A stretch of 61,194 nucleotides of DNA from Candidatus Zhuqueibacterota bacterium (GTDB lineage Bacteria > Zhuqueibacterota > Zhuqueibacteria > Oceanimicrobiales > Oceanimicrobiaceae). The notes under the pieces were generated by a model. That model saw nothing but the letters and a program-made list of their open reading frames with translations, had not been told where the DNA came from and did no database searches. Positions 9,723-18,373 of this stretch are shown in pieces. Both the position numbers and the translations under genes were made by a program. The DNA lies in contig JAJDAF010000059.1 of the NCBI GenBank assembly GCA_029261995.1, positions 1-61,194 of the forward strand, given 5' to 3'. Within the stretch, counting starts at the first letter, position 1. Every line of letters begins with the position of its first letter.

Positions 9723-10754
9723 CTACCGCTCCACCCGGCCCGAGCCAGAGCCCTTCGCCAGCTTCTCCACTTCCTCGGCGGAAACATGGTTGAAGTCGCC
9801 GGGAATCGTCTGCTTGAGACAAGAAGCAGCCACTGCGAATTCGAGAGCCTCTCGGGTATCCTGTCGGTTGAGCAGACCATAAATCAATCCGCTGGCGAAC
9901 GAATCACCGCCGCCGACCCGATCGACGATTTGAATGTCATAGCGTTTCGAGCGATAAGGCTGGTTGCACTGCTTGTCGTCCAGAAGCATGGCGCTCCAGC
10001 CATTGCGCGATGCCGAAAAGCTCTCGCGTAGTGTGATGGCAACGGCCTGAAAGTCATAAGCTTGCTTGAGTTTTTGCGCCACATCGAAGTAGGAAGATTC
10101 ATCCAACTCCCCGGCATCGACATCGGAGGCGGCTGCTTTTAGCCCAAGGCTCTTTTCGGCGTCTTCCTCGTTGGCGATACAAACGTCAACATGCTCCATG
10201 AGAGGTTGCATGGTGCGCTGGGCCTGTGCTTCCGTCCAGAGTTTCTTGCGGAAATTGAGGTCGCAACTGATGGTGACGCCTGCATCGTGAGCGGCCTGAC
10301 AGGCAGCCAGGACGCACTCGCGCGCTTCGGCGCCAAGCGCCGGCGTGATGCCGGTCCAGTGAAACCAGTGCGCTCCATCGAACACCTTGGCCCAATCCAC
10401 CTCGTCGCGTGTCATGCCACTGACAGCGGAGTTTGCGCGGTCGTAAATGACTTTCGAGGCCCGCTGGCTTGCGCCGGTTTCCAGAAAATAGGCGCCGATT
10501 CGTTCACCGCCACGCACGATGTGGTCGCACGCTACCCCAAAACGGCGCAAATGATTGACGGCCGCCTGGCCAATCTCATGTTTCGGCAATTTGGTCACAA
10601 AATAGCTATCCAGGCCGTAGTTGGCCAGAGCAACGGCGACGTTGGCTTCTCCGCCGCCGTAGGTCGCGTCGAAGTTCTGCGTTTGCACGAAACGGCTGTG
10701 GCCAGGCGTGGAGAGTCGCAGCATGATTTCGCCAAACGACACGACTTTCTTCAT
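9723..10754 (-). CDS. kdgK: 2-dehydro-3-deoxygluconokinase (PfkB-family sugar kinase)
   Basis: 343 aa ribokinase-family kinase. N-terminal FGEIMLRLSTPG, the GGGEANVAVAL substrate region, and the C-terminal anion-hole/catalytic signature DRVGGGDSFASGL with the catalytic Asp. Expected to phosphorylate KDG to KDPG, the step between UxuA and the aldolase next door. Its ribosome site (AAAGGAGGG) overlaps the end of the aldolase gene, one base away, so translation is coupled. KDG is inferred from context; a related 2-keto sugar acid is possible. Confidence 0.92.
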   Translation of the reverse strand: MKKVVSFGEIMLRLSTPGHSRFVQTQNFDATYGGGEANVAVALANYGLDSYFVTKLPKHEIGQAAVNHLRRFGVACDHIVRGGERIGAYFLETGASQRASKVIYDRANSAVSGMTRDEVDWAKVFDGAHWFHWTGITPALGAEARECVLAACQAAHDAGVTISCDLNFRKKLWTEAQAQRTMQPLMEHVDVCIANEEDAEKSLGLKAAASDVDAGELDESSYFDVAQKLKQAYDFQAVAITLRESFSASRNGWSAMLLDDKQCNQPYRSKRYDIQIVDRVGGGDSFASGLIYGLLNRQDTREALEFAVAASCLKQTIPGDFNHVSAEEVEKLAKGSGSGRVER

Positions 10755-10755
10755 C

Positions 10756-11418
10756 TTAGTTCCCTCCTTTCAGCGCGGCCTGCCCGGAAAAAATACTTGC
10801 GCGCAGCGTACGGGCGTTCTCTGTCAGCAGTTCAAAATTGCCTGAGGCGATGGCTTTCTTATCCAGCAACGCACTGCCGACACCGACCGCACAGGCGCCG
10901 GCCTTGATCCAGTCGCCGCCGTTTGTCAGTGTCACGCCGCCGGTGGGCATGAGGTTGACATGCGGCATGGGCGCTTTCACGGCCTTGAAAAACGGCATGC
11001 CGACCACATCCGCCGGAAAGACTTTGACAATATCTGCACCCGCCTGCGATGCGCACAGAATTTCCGTTGGTGTGAAGGCGCCCGGCATGGCTGGCACATC
11101 GTAGCGGTGCGCCATTTCGATGACCGCCGGCACAAAGACAGGGCTCACGACGTAGCGCGCTCCCGCCAGAATCGCCAGCCGGGCCGTCTCCGCATCCAGA
11201 ACCGAGCCCACGCCAATAAGCACCTTCTCCCCCATTTCTTGACTGCAGGTCTGAATGACATCCAGCGCGCCGGGCGTTGTCATGGTTATTTCTATAGAAG
11301 AGATGCCGCCTTTCAGCACAGCTTCCGCCACCTTCAGGAGCCTGCCGGGGTCGCTCATGCGGATGACCGCAACCGCGCCCTCTTGTGTGATTTTGCTAAC
11401 GATATCATGCCGTGACAT
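10756..11418 (-). CDS. eda: KDPG / 4-hydroxy-2-oxoglutarate aldolase
   Basis: About 220 aa class I aldolase. GAVAVIR at the N-terminus (catalytic Glu region), GVGSVLDAE, SPVF, and the Schiff-base lysine in VKVFPAD are all present, then the phosphate-binding PTGGV. Cleaves KDPG to pyruvate and glyceraldehyde 3-phosphate, ending the uronate pathway. A GTG six bases upstream is in frame, but the ATG at 11418 has the better-placed GGAGG. Confidence 0.95.
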   Translation of the reverse strand: MSRHDIVSKITQEGAVAVIRMSDPGRLLKVAEAVLKGGISSIEITMTTPGALDVIQTCSQEMGEKVLIGVGSVLDAETARLAILAGARYVVSPVFVPAVIEMAHRYDVPAMPGAFTPTEILCASQAGADIVKVFPADVVGMPFFKAVKAPMPHVNLMPTGGVTLTNGGDWIKAGACAVGVGSALLDKKAIASGNFELLTENARTLRASIFSGQAALKGGN

Positions 11419-11559
11419 ATTCACCCTCCGAGTTGAGTTTTAGAAATGACAGGACTCTCTTACACCTCCGCAAACCAGCCACACATGGTATGGTCGAAAA
11501 AACGATTTCATTCAAGCGTGAGCTTTCCCCAGGTTGAATTGTGCAGAGTATTAGTAAAA

Positions 11560-12603
11560 TCAGCCGCTGCGCTGCAGAGCCTCCCACAGTCCGTTGAGAT
11601 AGGTCGCACCCAGCGCGCGGTCGTAGAGCCCATATCCCGGCCTGCCGGTTTCACCCCAGATCATGCGTCCGTGGTCAGGGCGCATCGGGCCACGAAATCC
11701 GGCTTCCTGATAGGCCTTCAACACTTCGAACATGTCCACACTACCGAATTGTGACGGATGCGGCGCCTCCTGGAAACATCGCTCTGCGGTCATCCTGATG
11801 TTGCGATTGTGCGCGAAATGGATGCGGCCCCGAACCGCAAACCGCCGAACCATGTCTGGCAGATTGTTTGATGGTTCTGGCCCGAGCGAGCCGGTACAAA
11901 ACGTCAAGCCGTTGGCGGGATGGTCCACAAGGTCGAGCAAACGTTGCAGAGATGCTTCATGAGTAATGATGCGCGGCAGCCCGAAAATAGACCACGGCGG
12001 ATCGTCCGGGTGAATGGCCATGAGCACATTCGATTCCGCGGCCACGGGAACCACCCGTTCCAGGAAGTAACCCAGATTCTCCCAAAGCTCTTCTTCAGCC
12101 ACTTCTTCGTAGGCAGCAAGCAGTGCGTTCAGGGCATCCGGCGTGTAAGCTGTGGCCCAACCGGGGAGTTCGCCCGTGCCGCGGGACAAATCGATTCTAC
12201 TCAGGTCGTCGTGGTTGTAGGTCAAGGTTGTGGACCTGTCCGGCAGGCGATACGCCAGGTCGGTGCGGGTCCAGTCGAACACCGGCATGAAGTTGTAGCA
12301 CAACACCGGAATGCCAAGGTCTCCCATGTTTTGCACACTCTGGCAGTATTTCTCAATCAGGCCGTCTCTTGCCGGGCGGCCAAGCTTGATATCCTCGTGC
12401 ACGGGAATGCTTTCGACCACCTCAAAAGTGAGTCCGGCGGACTCGATTTCAGCCCTTAGGTCACTGATCTTTTGCGTATCCCAAACTTCGCCTACCGGCA
12501 CGTTATACAACGCGCTGACAATCCCAGTGACGCCCGGAATCTGCCGGATATTCTCAAGAGTGACGGCGTCGTCCGCGCCATACCAACGAAATGTCATTTT
12601 CAT
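11560..12603 (-). CDS. uxuA: D-mannonate dehydratase
   Basis: 347 aa, normal for UxuA. Starts MKMTFRWYGADDAVTLENIRQIPGV and carries the metal-site regions CYNFMPVFDWTRTD, AIHPDDPPWSIFGLPRI, FCTGSLG and MRPDHGRMIWGE. Dehydrates mannonate to 2-keto-3-deoxygluconate. Lies between the SDR oxidoreductase and the KDPG aldolase, exactly in pathway order. Confidence 0.96.
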   Translation of the reverse strand: MKMTFRWYGADDAVTLENIRQIPGVTGIVSALYNVPVGEVWDTQKISDLRAEIESAGLTFEVVESIPVHEDIKLGRPARDGLIEKYCQSVQNMGDLGIPVLCYNFMPVFDWTRTDLAYRLPDRSTTLTYNHDDLSRIDLSRGTGELPGWATAYTPDALNALLAAYEEVAEEELWENLGYFLERVVPVAAESNVLMAIHPDDPPWSIFGLPRIITHEASLQRLLDLVDHPANGLTFCTGSLGPEPSNNLPDMVRRFAVRGRIHFAHNRNIRMTAERCFQEAPHPSQFGSVDMFEVLKAYQEAGFRGPMRPDHGRMIWGETGRPGYGLYDRALGATYLNGLWEALQRSG

Positions 12604-12681
12604 CTTATTATTCCACTGGAGGTTCTTTCATCTTGACTTGATTGGTTGTTTGAAAACCGTCGAGTAGAAACGCCTGCGTAT

Positions 12682-13512
12682 CTAGACTCCCCCAAACGCA
12701 GAAAATCCACCATCAATTGGAACCACGATGCCCGTCACGAATGCCGCGGCCGGCGACAGCAGCCAGAGCATCGTTCCAACAAGATCAGCAGGCTCGCCGA
12801 AGCGGGCCATGGGTGTGTGCGCAATGATCGTTTCCCCGCGTGCCGTCAGTTTGCCGGTCCCGGCTTCGGTCAGCAGAAAGCGATTTTGCTCGGTGAGAAA
12901 GAAGCCCGGCGCAATCGCGTTTACCCGGATCGCCGGCGAATACTCCTGGGCGATGTGGACGGCAAGCCACTGCGTAAAATTGCTGACCGCTGCCTTTGCC
13001 GCGGAGTAAGCAGGAATCCTGGTCAGCGGCCGAAAGGCATTCATGGACGACACGTTTAGAATGACGCCTTGCTTCTGGCTTGCTATGATCTTGCCAAATA
13101 CCTGGCTTGGCAGCACTGTGCCCTGCAAGTTGAGATTCAGTACAATTTGAAATGCCTCCTGCGGGATATCGAAGAAGGACTGCTCGGGTCCGGTGGTGGA
13201 TTTTGGATAGTTGCCACCGGCGCCGTTTATCAAGCCGTCGATGGCGCCGAACTTATCCAGGATTTGCTCCGCTGCCTGGTCCAGAAGCGATTTGTCAAGC
13301 ACATTTGCCTTGACCACCGCCACGCGGTCACCGTAAGCTTCGTGAGTAAAGATTGCCGCAGCGCGTTCGGGATTGAGGTCGAGGACGGCCACGTTGGCGC
13401 CGCATCCGAGTAGCGCCCGCGCCATTTCTGAACATAGGATTCCTCCACCACCGGTTACCACGAAAGTGCGTCCGGTAAAATCGTAAAGTCTGGTTAAATC
13501 CTGCAGATTCAT
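12682..13512 (-). CDS. SDR-family D-mannonate oxidoreductase (fructuronate reductase)
   Basis: About 276 aa short-chain dehydrogenase. Nucleotide-binding TGGGGILCSEMA, NGAGG, catalytic Ser and YSAAK (Tyr-x-x-x-Lys), and C-terminal GIVVPIDGGFSAF. This is the SDR type found beside uxuA in many non-enteric bacteria, where it replaces the unrelated long-chain UxuB. I infer NAD(P)H-dependent conversion of fructuronate to mannonate. The ATG at 13512 has a GGAG site; an in-frame start 7 codons upstream is less likely. Confidence 0.88.
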   Translation of the reverse strand: MNLQDLTRLYDFTGRTFVVTGGGGILCSEMARALLGCGANVAVLDLNPERAAAIFTHEAYGDRVAVVKANVLDKSLLDQAAEQILDKFGAIDGLINGAGGNYPKSTTGPEQSFFDIPQEAFQIVLNLNLQGTVLPSQVFGKIIASQKQGVILNVSSMNAFRPLTRIPAYSAAKAAVSNFTQWLAVHIAQEYSPAIRVNAIAPGFFLTEQNRFLLTEAGTGKLTARGETIIAHTPMARFGEPADLVGTMLWLLSPAAAFVTGIVVPIDGGFSAFGGV

Positions 13513-13683
13513 TTGATTCTCCAACCCCAACACTCAAGGGCGTTTGTTTTGGGAACCTACTGCATCAAGCTAATTATGGTCATCAGCCTCTCTCGCAACC
13601 AAGTCGGTTCCGGGCAATCACCAAACCCGCCGCCAAAGTCCGCCCGGCGCTCTGGCTTCGATGAGCATGCGGCAGTCCTGTTC

Positions 13684-15222
13684 TTAAGCAAATGGCTGCA
13701 GGTGCCGTTTGAAATGGCGCACGAGGTTTTCATAGTGCGACTTCTCGTTGTATTGCAGACACGCCATGATGTCATCCTTGAACAAAAGCGCACCTGCTTC
13801 AGTCCGGATGGTCAGCACTTTGCCAAAAGTGACGTGCAGGACCTGGCGGGCGTCATCCTGGTCGAACAGGGCCAACAACTGCTCGTCGCTGCAAGCTTCG
13901 GCGGCCGCGACGTTCTTCAGATCTGCCGAGACATGGTAGGTGCGCTTCTCTTCTTCATATAAGCCCCGTGCAAAATCAAGGATCTTCCGGAACAGGACCG
14001 GCTCACATGCTGCCACCGTGCGCAGTGCTTCGAGATAGCTGGTGCCGGCGGTCTTGACGTGCACGTTGCCCTGATGCAGTGAGCCAATCGCCTCGTAAAC
14101 CGCGAACTTGTCGCTGCCCGAGTGGATGCTGATCTTGTAAGGACCCAGCTTCTCAGCAATTCGAACGTGTTGCAGATAGGCTGATTTGAACTTCTCCAGA
14201 TCACCTTTGAAATCGATTCCCTTCTCAAACTCGCCGACAAAGCGTGGCGCGAGACTAACCAGTTCAACACCCAGTCGCTTAAGCTCATTGGCGATAAAAT
14301 AGTGCTCGAACGGTGAGGTAACCGCCTCGGTTTCGTCCACGGAAAGCTCGAACTCGGCGGCATGGTGTGGGTAAGTTGATTTGAGATAACGGTAGAGCCG
14401 AACGGTGTGCGCGACCACGCCGCAATATTTGACCACAGCTCGCAAGACCTGCTCAGGCGTCGGCTGCAGGGTGAACTCCGACACCTGAAAGGCCTGCGTG
14501 TCGTAACGGGCCACCAGCGTTTCCACTGAATCGGCCAGGTCTTGCCACGCTAGAGACTCCGCCCGAACGGCCAGGTTCGCAGGCAGCAAGCGGTCTGCTT
14601 CATTGATAACATAATCGCCGGGATCGATGGTAAAGAAGGTAAAGCCTGCGCGGACCATGCGGTCAATATCGTCGGTGGTTTTGAGATGGTCGGCGTCGGC
14701 GCCAAAGCCATCACGATAGCCTTCCTGCAGCACGGCCCAGGTTGCGGCGTCCATGACCTCGTCGGCGCTGCGCTGCGTGCGGGTGAGTTCCCTGATCGAT
14801 TGTTGCGCAAAGATGGGGCGCATGTCGTACTGCGCCGCTGCCCGCACGTGCGCGGGATTAGCAATGCCAAGGCGGTCGCCGTAGCCAAAGGAGTCCGCGG
14901 TTCCCAACAGGATGGGCCGGGTGAAGTCAAACAGCTTGCGTATCTTCACGGCATTTTCATGACTCAGCGCACAACGGTGGAGTTTGCGGCCCTCTTCCTC
15001 GTCAGCGATTGTTTCGCCCGTAAGCTCAGACTTATCCGCTATGGCCCAAAGCCACTTTCTCCCTGCGCTGCGAGCCACAAAAACAGTTGTGCTCTCGGTC
15101 GTGCTGACGGAGTTTGGATAGACCTCTACCCTGCCAACTCCTGGCAGATGCAGCGCTTGCAGGCAGTTGTCCGGACCTGAATGCAGACCCGCTAGCGCCT
15201 TGAGCAGATTTGTAATATCCAA
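13684..15222 (-). CDS. uxaE: Tagaturonate epimerase UxaE-like
   Basis: About 512 aa. Matches the tagaturonate/fructuronate epimerase family: ADHLKTTDDIDRMVRAGFTFFTIDPGDYV, SVDETEAVTSPFEHYFIANEL, ISIHSGSDKFAVYEAIG and VKTAGTSYLEALRT contain the conserved His/Asp/Glu metal positions. It would convert tagaturonate (from galacturonate) to fructuronate, feeding the galacturonate branch into UxuA. The start is uncertain: a GTG at 15264 touches the lacI stop, but a TTG at 15222 is preceded by GAGGAG at good spacing. No uronate isomerase (UxaC) is in the window. Confidence 0.9.
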   Translation of the reverse strand: MDITNLLKALAGLHSGPDNCLQALHLPGVGRVEVYPNSVSTTESTTVFVARSAGRKWLWAIADKSELTGETIADEEEGRKLHRCALSHENAVKIRKLFDFTRPILLGTADSFGYGDRLGIANPAHVRAAAQYDMRPIFAQQSIRELTRTQRSADEVMDAATWAVLQEGYRDGFGADADHLKTTDDIDRMVRAGFTFFTIDPGDYVINEADRLLPANLAVRAESLAWQDLADSVETLVARYDTQAFQVSEFTLQPTPEQVLRAVVKYCGVVAHTVRLYRYLKSTYPHHAAEFELSVDETEAVTSPFEHYFIANELKRLGVELVSLAPRFVGEFEKGIDFKGDLEKFKSAYLQHVRIAEKLGPYKISIHSGSDKFAVYEAIGSLHQGNVHVKTAGTSYLEALRTVAACEPVLFRKILDFARGLYEEEKRTYHVSADLKNVAAAEACSDEQLLALFDQDDARQVLHVTFGKVLTIRTEAGALLFKDDIMACLQYNEKSHYENLVRHFKRHLQPFA

Positions 15223-15264
15223 GGCTCTTTCTCCTCGATCAATCAGGTTTCGGTTTCCCGCCAC

Positions 15265-16308
15265 TCATGGCTTGAGAACCTTCGACACCCGCGGTCCGGC
15301 GCAGGTGTCGCCCAGACAAAGCGTCGAAGGAATCACGATATGCTCTTCTTCACGCGGGCCGGGATGCTGCAGCTCATGCAGCAACATCTCCATGGCATGG
15401 CGGGCGATGACATCGGCCGGCTGATCGACATAAGTCAGGGCTGGCTTGAAAAAGCGGTTTTCGCTGCTGCCGCCAAAGCTGATGACATCGATGTCCCGCG
15501 GAATCGCGAGACCGGTCTCGCGTGCTCCGGCATAAACACCAAGCGCCACGGGATAGCTTACCGCAAAGATAACCTGCGGCAGATTGCCCGCATCATGTAG
15601 TTGCATGAAGCTGCGAAAGCCGTCCTTTTCACCAAATCCGCCATCGAGCACCCAGTCGGGATTAACGGGCAATCCAGCCTGCTGCATCGCCAGCCTATAG
15701 CCCTGGCACCGTCGATAGCCGATTTGTGTGTGTGAAAAGCCAGCGAAATGGCCGATGTCGGTGTACCCGCGTTCAATCGCGTGCGCTACCGCGAGACAGG
15801 CGCCCTGTTTGTCGTCCGCGGTGACGCAACTGAAGCCCAGGCCATTGACAACCCGGTCGAAAAAAACCAATGGCACGCCTTTGTCACGCACGAGCTTGAA
15901 CGCTGCCATATCCTCGGTCTCTTCGGTAACCGAGACCAGCAGTCCATCCACGCGCATGGACAGCATGGTTTCGATATGCTTGGCCTCGTGAGACGAGTTT
16001 TCTTGCGACACCGCCATGATGATCTCATAGTTGTTGGCAAACGCGGTGTCGTAAATCGCCTCAATTGCGGTTGCAAAGAAATGGTGGGCGATCTTCGGCA
16101 CCAGCAGGCCGATGGTGGTGGTTTTCCTGGCGGAGAGGTTGCGAGCAATGAAGTTCGGTGTGTAGCCCAGCTCGCGCGCGGTGTCTTTCACCAACTGCTT
16201 GGTGGCCTGGCCAATATCGGTATGGTCTCGCAAGGCCTTGGAGACCGTGACTTTTGAGACCTTGAGCCGATCTGCGATGTCTGAAAGAGTAACCTGATTC
16301 CGCTTCAT
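15265..16308 (-). CDS. LacI-family transcriptional regulator of the uronate operon
   Basis: 347 aa. N-terminal helix-turn-helix (VTLSDIADRLKVSKVTVSKAL) and hinge helix (ARNLSARKTTTIGLLVP), then a periplasmic-binding-protein-like effector domain (SFGGSSENRFFKPALTYVDQP). First gene of the operon and immediately adjacent to uxaE. Two operator-like dyads sit 3-26 bases before its start, so it probably represses itself and the operon until a uronate-derived inducer binds. The inducer is inferred from context. Confidence 0.93.
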   Translation of the reverse strand: MKRNQVTLSDIADRLKVSKVTVSKALRDHTDIGQATKQLVKDTARELGYTPNFIARNLSARKTTTIGLLVPKIAHHFFATAIEAIYDTAFANNYEIIMAVSQENSSHEAKHIETMLSMRVDGLLVSVTEETEDMAAFKLVRDKGVPLVFFDRVVNGLGFSCVTADDKQGACLAVAHAIERGYTDIGHFAGFSHTQIGYRRCQGYRLAMQQAGLPVNPDWVLDGGFGEKDGFRSFMQLHDAGNLPQVIFAVSYPVALGVYAGARETGLAIPRDIDVISFGGSSENRFFKPALTYVDQPADVIARHAMEMLLHELQHPGPREEEHIVIPSTLCLGDTCAGPRVSKVLKP

Positions 16309-16310
16309 GC

Positions 16311-16334
16311 TTAACCGGTAAAGTAAACGGTTAC
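16311..16334. promoter_or_regulatory. Paired LacI-type operator dyads in front of lacI
   Basis: Two adjacent 12-bp near-palindromes, TTAACCGGTAAA (16311-16322) and GTAAACGGTTAC (16323-16334). Each matches its own reverse complement in 5 of 6 half-site positions and has the central CG/GG step common in LacI-family operators. Their position just before the lacI ATG suggests autoregulation of the whole operon. Confidence 0.5.
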
Positions 16335-16393
16335 GTTTGATACGGAATCAGGGCTTCAAAGTCAAGTTTTTTGCGGAATGTTGCAGAAGTTTC

Positions 16394-16484
16394 CCCCTTC
16401 GACAAGCTCAGGGCAGGCCTTCGATGGCTCAGGGACAGCTCTTCGCAGGGTGCTCAGCCTCAATCCGCTTTTGAGCACCCTGCG
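16394..16484. repeat. Palindromic intergenic repeat (CTTCGACAAGCTCAGGG type) and 13-bp inverted repeat
   Basis: Bases from 16394 contain CTTCGACAAGCTCAGGG, a motif seen as a dispersed intergenic repeat in many bacteria. Next to it, CGCAGGGTGCTCA (16444-16456) and TGAGCACCCTGCG (16472-16484) form a perfect 13-bp inverted repeat with a 15-nt loop. There is no T run on either strand, so it is not a standard terminator. Confidence 0.5.
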
Positions 16485-16506
16485 CCGCTCCTGCTAACGG
16501 ACCTGA

Positions 16507-17196
16507 TTATGCCGGCGCCACCTCGACGACTTCTTCATCCACGACGGTGACAGCCGGGCTGTTGCGGACTTTCTTGCGCAGGCCGTATTCCAGCAAAACC
16601 GGATGGTTGTAACCCAGCCCGGGCCTGGTGAGCAGGTAACCGAGAACCCGCTTGCGCAGCAGGCGGTACTGCAGCACGGTTTCCGTCAGGTCCTTGCGGT
16701 TGGTCTCCATATCCGCGCGGTTGTCGGTGATGGCATCGACTTTCTGGCGCAGTTCTTCGCCCAGGGTGGTGACGCGCGCCAGCACTTCGGCTTCGGGTTT
16801 CATGGTGGCCTCGCTCTGTTCCGCGGCTGCGCGCACCATGTGCTGCAAATGGTTCAACACCGCCAGGCGCGAGGTCGGCGGCTCGTGCGCGACCTGATAG
16901 AGCGCCAACGCCGTGTCGGCTCGTTCCGGGTTGATGCCGACCAGGGAATGGCGCACGGCCCGGCTCAGGGCCCGGCCCTCGGTCTGCAGCTCCACCGCCT
17001 GCCGCCTCAACTGCCGGTCATTTGATTTCAAAGTGTAGAAACGGTTGACCAGGACTGGGAACGCCTGGTTTGCTCCTTCCACTTCCGTTGCCAAATCGTC
17101 CCGTAGGGGTGTACCGGAGTGATTGTGTGCCTGCCACAGGTTTTGCAGCAGCTCCAGCCAGGTCCTGAATTGTAGTTTGTCAATAATTACGGCCAT
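16507..17196 (-). CDS. Unrecognised helical protein next to a 21-bp repeat array
   Basis: About 229 aa. I do not recognise the family. It appears almost entirely alpha-helical with long amphipathic stretches (LKSNDRQLRRQAVELQTEG, VTTLGEELRQKVDAITDNRA, LTETVLQYRLLRKRVLGYLL) and an acidic tail (VDEEVVEVAPA). No signal peptide or membrane segment. The ATG at 17196 has an AAAGGA ribosome site 8 bases away; a longer in-frame extension to 17304 would run into the repeat array. The gene directly follows the array at 17286-17600, and the pairing may be meaningful. Confidence 0.6.
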   Translation of the reverse strand: MAVIIDKLQFRTWLELLQNLWQAHNHSGTPLRDDLATEVEGANQAFPVLVNRFYTLKSNDRQLRRQAVELQTEGRALSRAVRHSLVGINPERADTALALYQVAHEPPTSRLAVLNHLQHMVRAAAEQSEATMKPEAEVLARVTTLGEELRQKVDAITDNRADMETNRKDLTETVLQYRLLRKRVLGYLLTRPGLGYNHPVLLEYGLRKKVRNSPAVTVVDEEVVEVAPA

Positions 17197-17285
17197 AACA
17201 TGTGTCCTTTCATGATTAACCCTAAATCCAGTTTGGCTTACCTTATCGGCAGCAGCGCCGGAAACTTTAGCAAATAATGTAAAAA

Positions 17286-17600
17286 TCGTTCCGGCAAGCG
17301 CCATTTGCCGACAAAAACTGCGATATTTTCACTGGCGGGGCTGCAAAGCCCGTCCGGAAGGCAATTGAGCTGCTTCGGGAAACGATATTGCGCCCTCGGG
17401 AGTGAACTTCGCTCCTGCGGCAAGCGATTCATCTCCTTCGGGACGCAACTCCGCTGCTTCGGACAAGAGGTTTGGGTCTTCGGAAAACGATTGATGCCCT
17501 TCAGGAGACAGTGATTGCTCTTCAGGAAACGATTGCGGGCCAACGGGAAACGATTCAGCTTGACCGGGAAGCAATATTTTGCGACCTGAAACGATTAGTA
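17286..17600. repeat. Degenerate 21-bp tandem repeat array, about 15 units
   Basis: Units of exactly 21 bp can be stepped from 17286 to 17600; the clearest run is 17349-17600. The approximate plus-strand consensus is CTBCTTCGGGAAACGATTNNG, e.g. 17370-17390, 17475-17495 and 17517-17537. Because the period is a multiple of three, several frames stay open. One minus-strand frame reads as heptads of the form S-F-P-E-x-x-x. There are no unique spacers, so it is not a CRISPR. Whether any frame is translated is unknown. Confidence 0.8.
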
Positions 17601-18187
17601 TGCGAGCGGACTCTGCTAAACGAACGCACGGTGCGTTTGTCTTGACGCGTATGTTGAGGCTTGTGGCGGCCGGCAGATGCTGAATCCCCATCTTCTGCCC
17701 TACCATCTACCATTAACCATCTACGATCCACTATCTTTTAGTCCACTATCCACAAGTTTTTCCCCTTTTGTCACAATTTTCCCTTGACAACACTCCCGGG
17801 CATGCTTACTTTGATAAAAGTATCTCTAAATCCGTCTCCCATCAACCGACTCCGGCCTCTTTGAACTGTAACCGGATGGGGATTTCGAGTCTTCTGCCAA
17901 GCACGGGGAGTTGAACATGGCAGCATCACCCAACAAAAGCAAGCGAACACCCAAACCTGGCGTGAACCGCAATCGATTCCCGTCTGCGGTTTGTTAAGCA
18001 TGGGAGTTACTCAATTTCTCGAGATCTACCCTGGAAGGCGTGTTATGCAGTTAATTTTTTGACTCTTTTGCTTACTTTGCTTGCGAGTCAACAAAGAAGG
18101 TGCAAGAGTGGGGAGATAGTGGGAAACAGTAGAATCATTTGTTAGGGCTGTAAAATACAATTCTTATAGTGAAACAACTGTGGACTT
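17601..18187. other. Intergenic region before the retron
   Basis: No gene is supported here. It contains a low-complexity stretch of short CCATCTA/CCACTATC-like direct repeats (17703-17755). There is also a plausible plus-strand sigma70-type promoter, TTGACA (17784-17789), a 17-bp spacer and TACTTT (17807-17812), with no obvious gene just downstream. Near the retron RNA there are A/T-rich hexamers TACAAT (18156) and TATAGT (18165) that could be its -10 box. Base composition turns visibly AT-rich from about 18040. Confidence 0.4.
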
Positions 18188-18347
18188 TGGCGCCGCAGGT
18201 CAATTAATTGTTTGGTCGTTGATCCTGTCGACCTGAATGCAAACAACGTTAGCTCTATGCGCTATCGTTTCAATATTTTTATTTTAACTTTTACTTTACT
18301 TTTTCCATTTACAAAACGCGATAAGTGAAATTGACCTGCGGACGCCA
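18188..18347 (+). ncRNA. Candidate retron msr-msd RNA
   Basis: Two long complementary arms bracket this 160-nt stretch: TGGCGCCGCAGGTCAATT (18188-18205) and AATTGACCTGCGGACGCCA (18329-18347). They pair over 18 bp with a single bulged A at 18342. This matches the a1/a2 inverted repeat that flanks retron msr-msd RNAs, and it ends 26 bases before the reverse transcriptase start. Inside are a small hairpin GGTCG...CGACC (about 18214-18233) and a second possible stem TATCG/CGATA (about 18263 and 18319) that could be the msd stem. I cannot place the branching guanosine: no AGC directly follows the first arm. Confidence 0.72.
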
Positions 18348-18373
18348 TCTTAAAAAACCAATGACTGGGCTAT

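Noticed and set aside
16444-16484. Terminator
   Set aside because: Perfect inverted repeat but no T run on either strand; listed as a repeat instead.
17286-17600. CRISPR array
   Set aside because: The repeat unit is 21 bp back to back with no unique spacers, and there are no cas genes.
17771-18001. 76-codon minus-strand frame upstream of the retron
   Set aside because: No ribosome site or recognisable content; intergenic composition.
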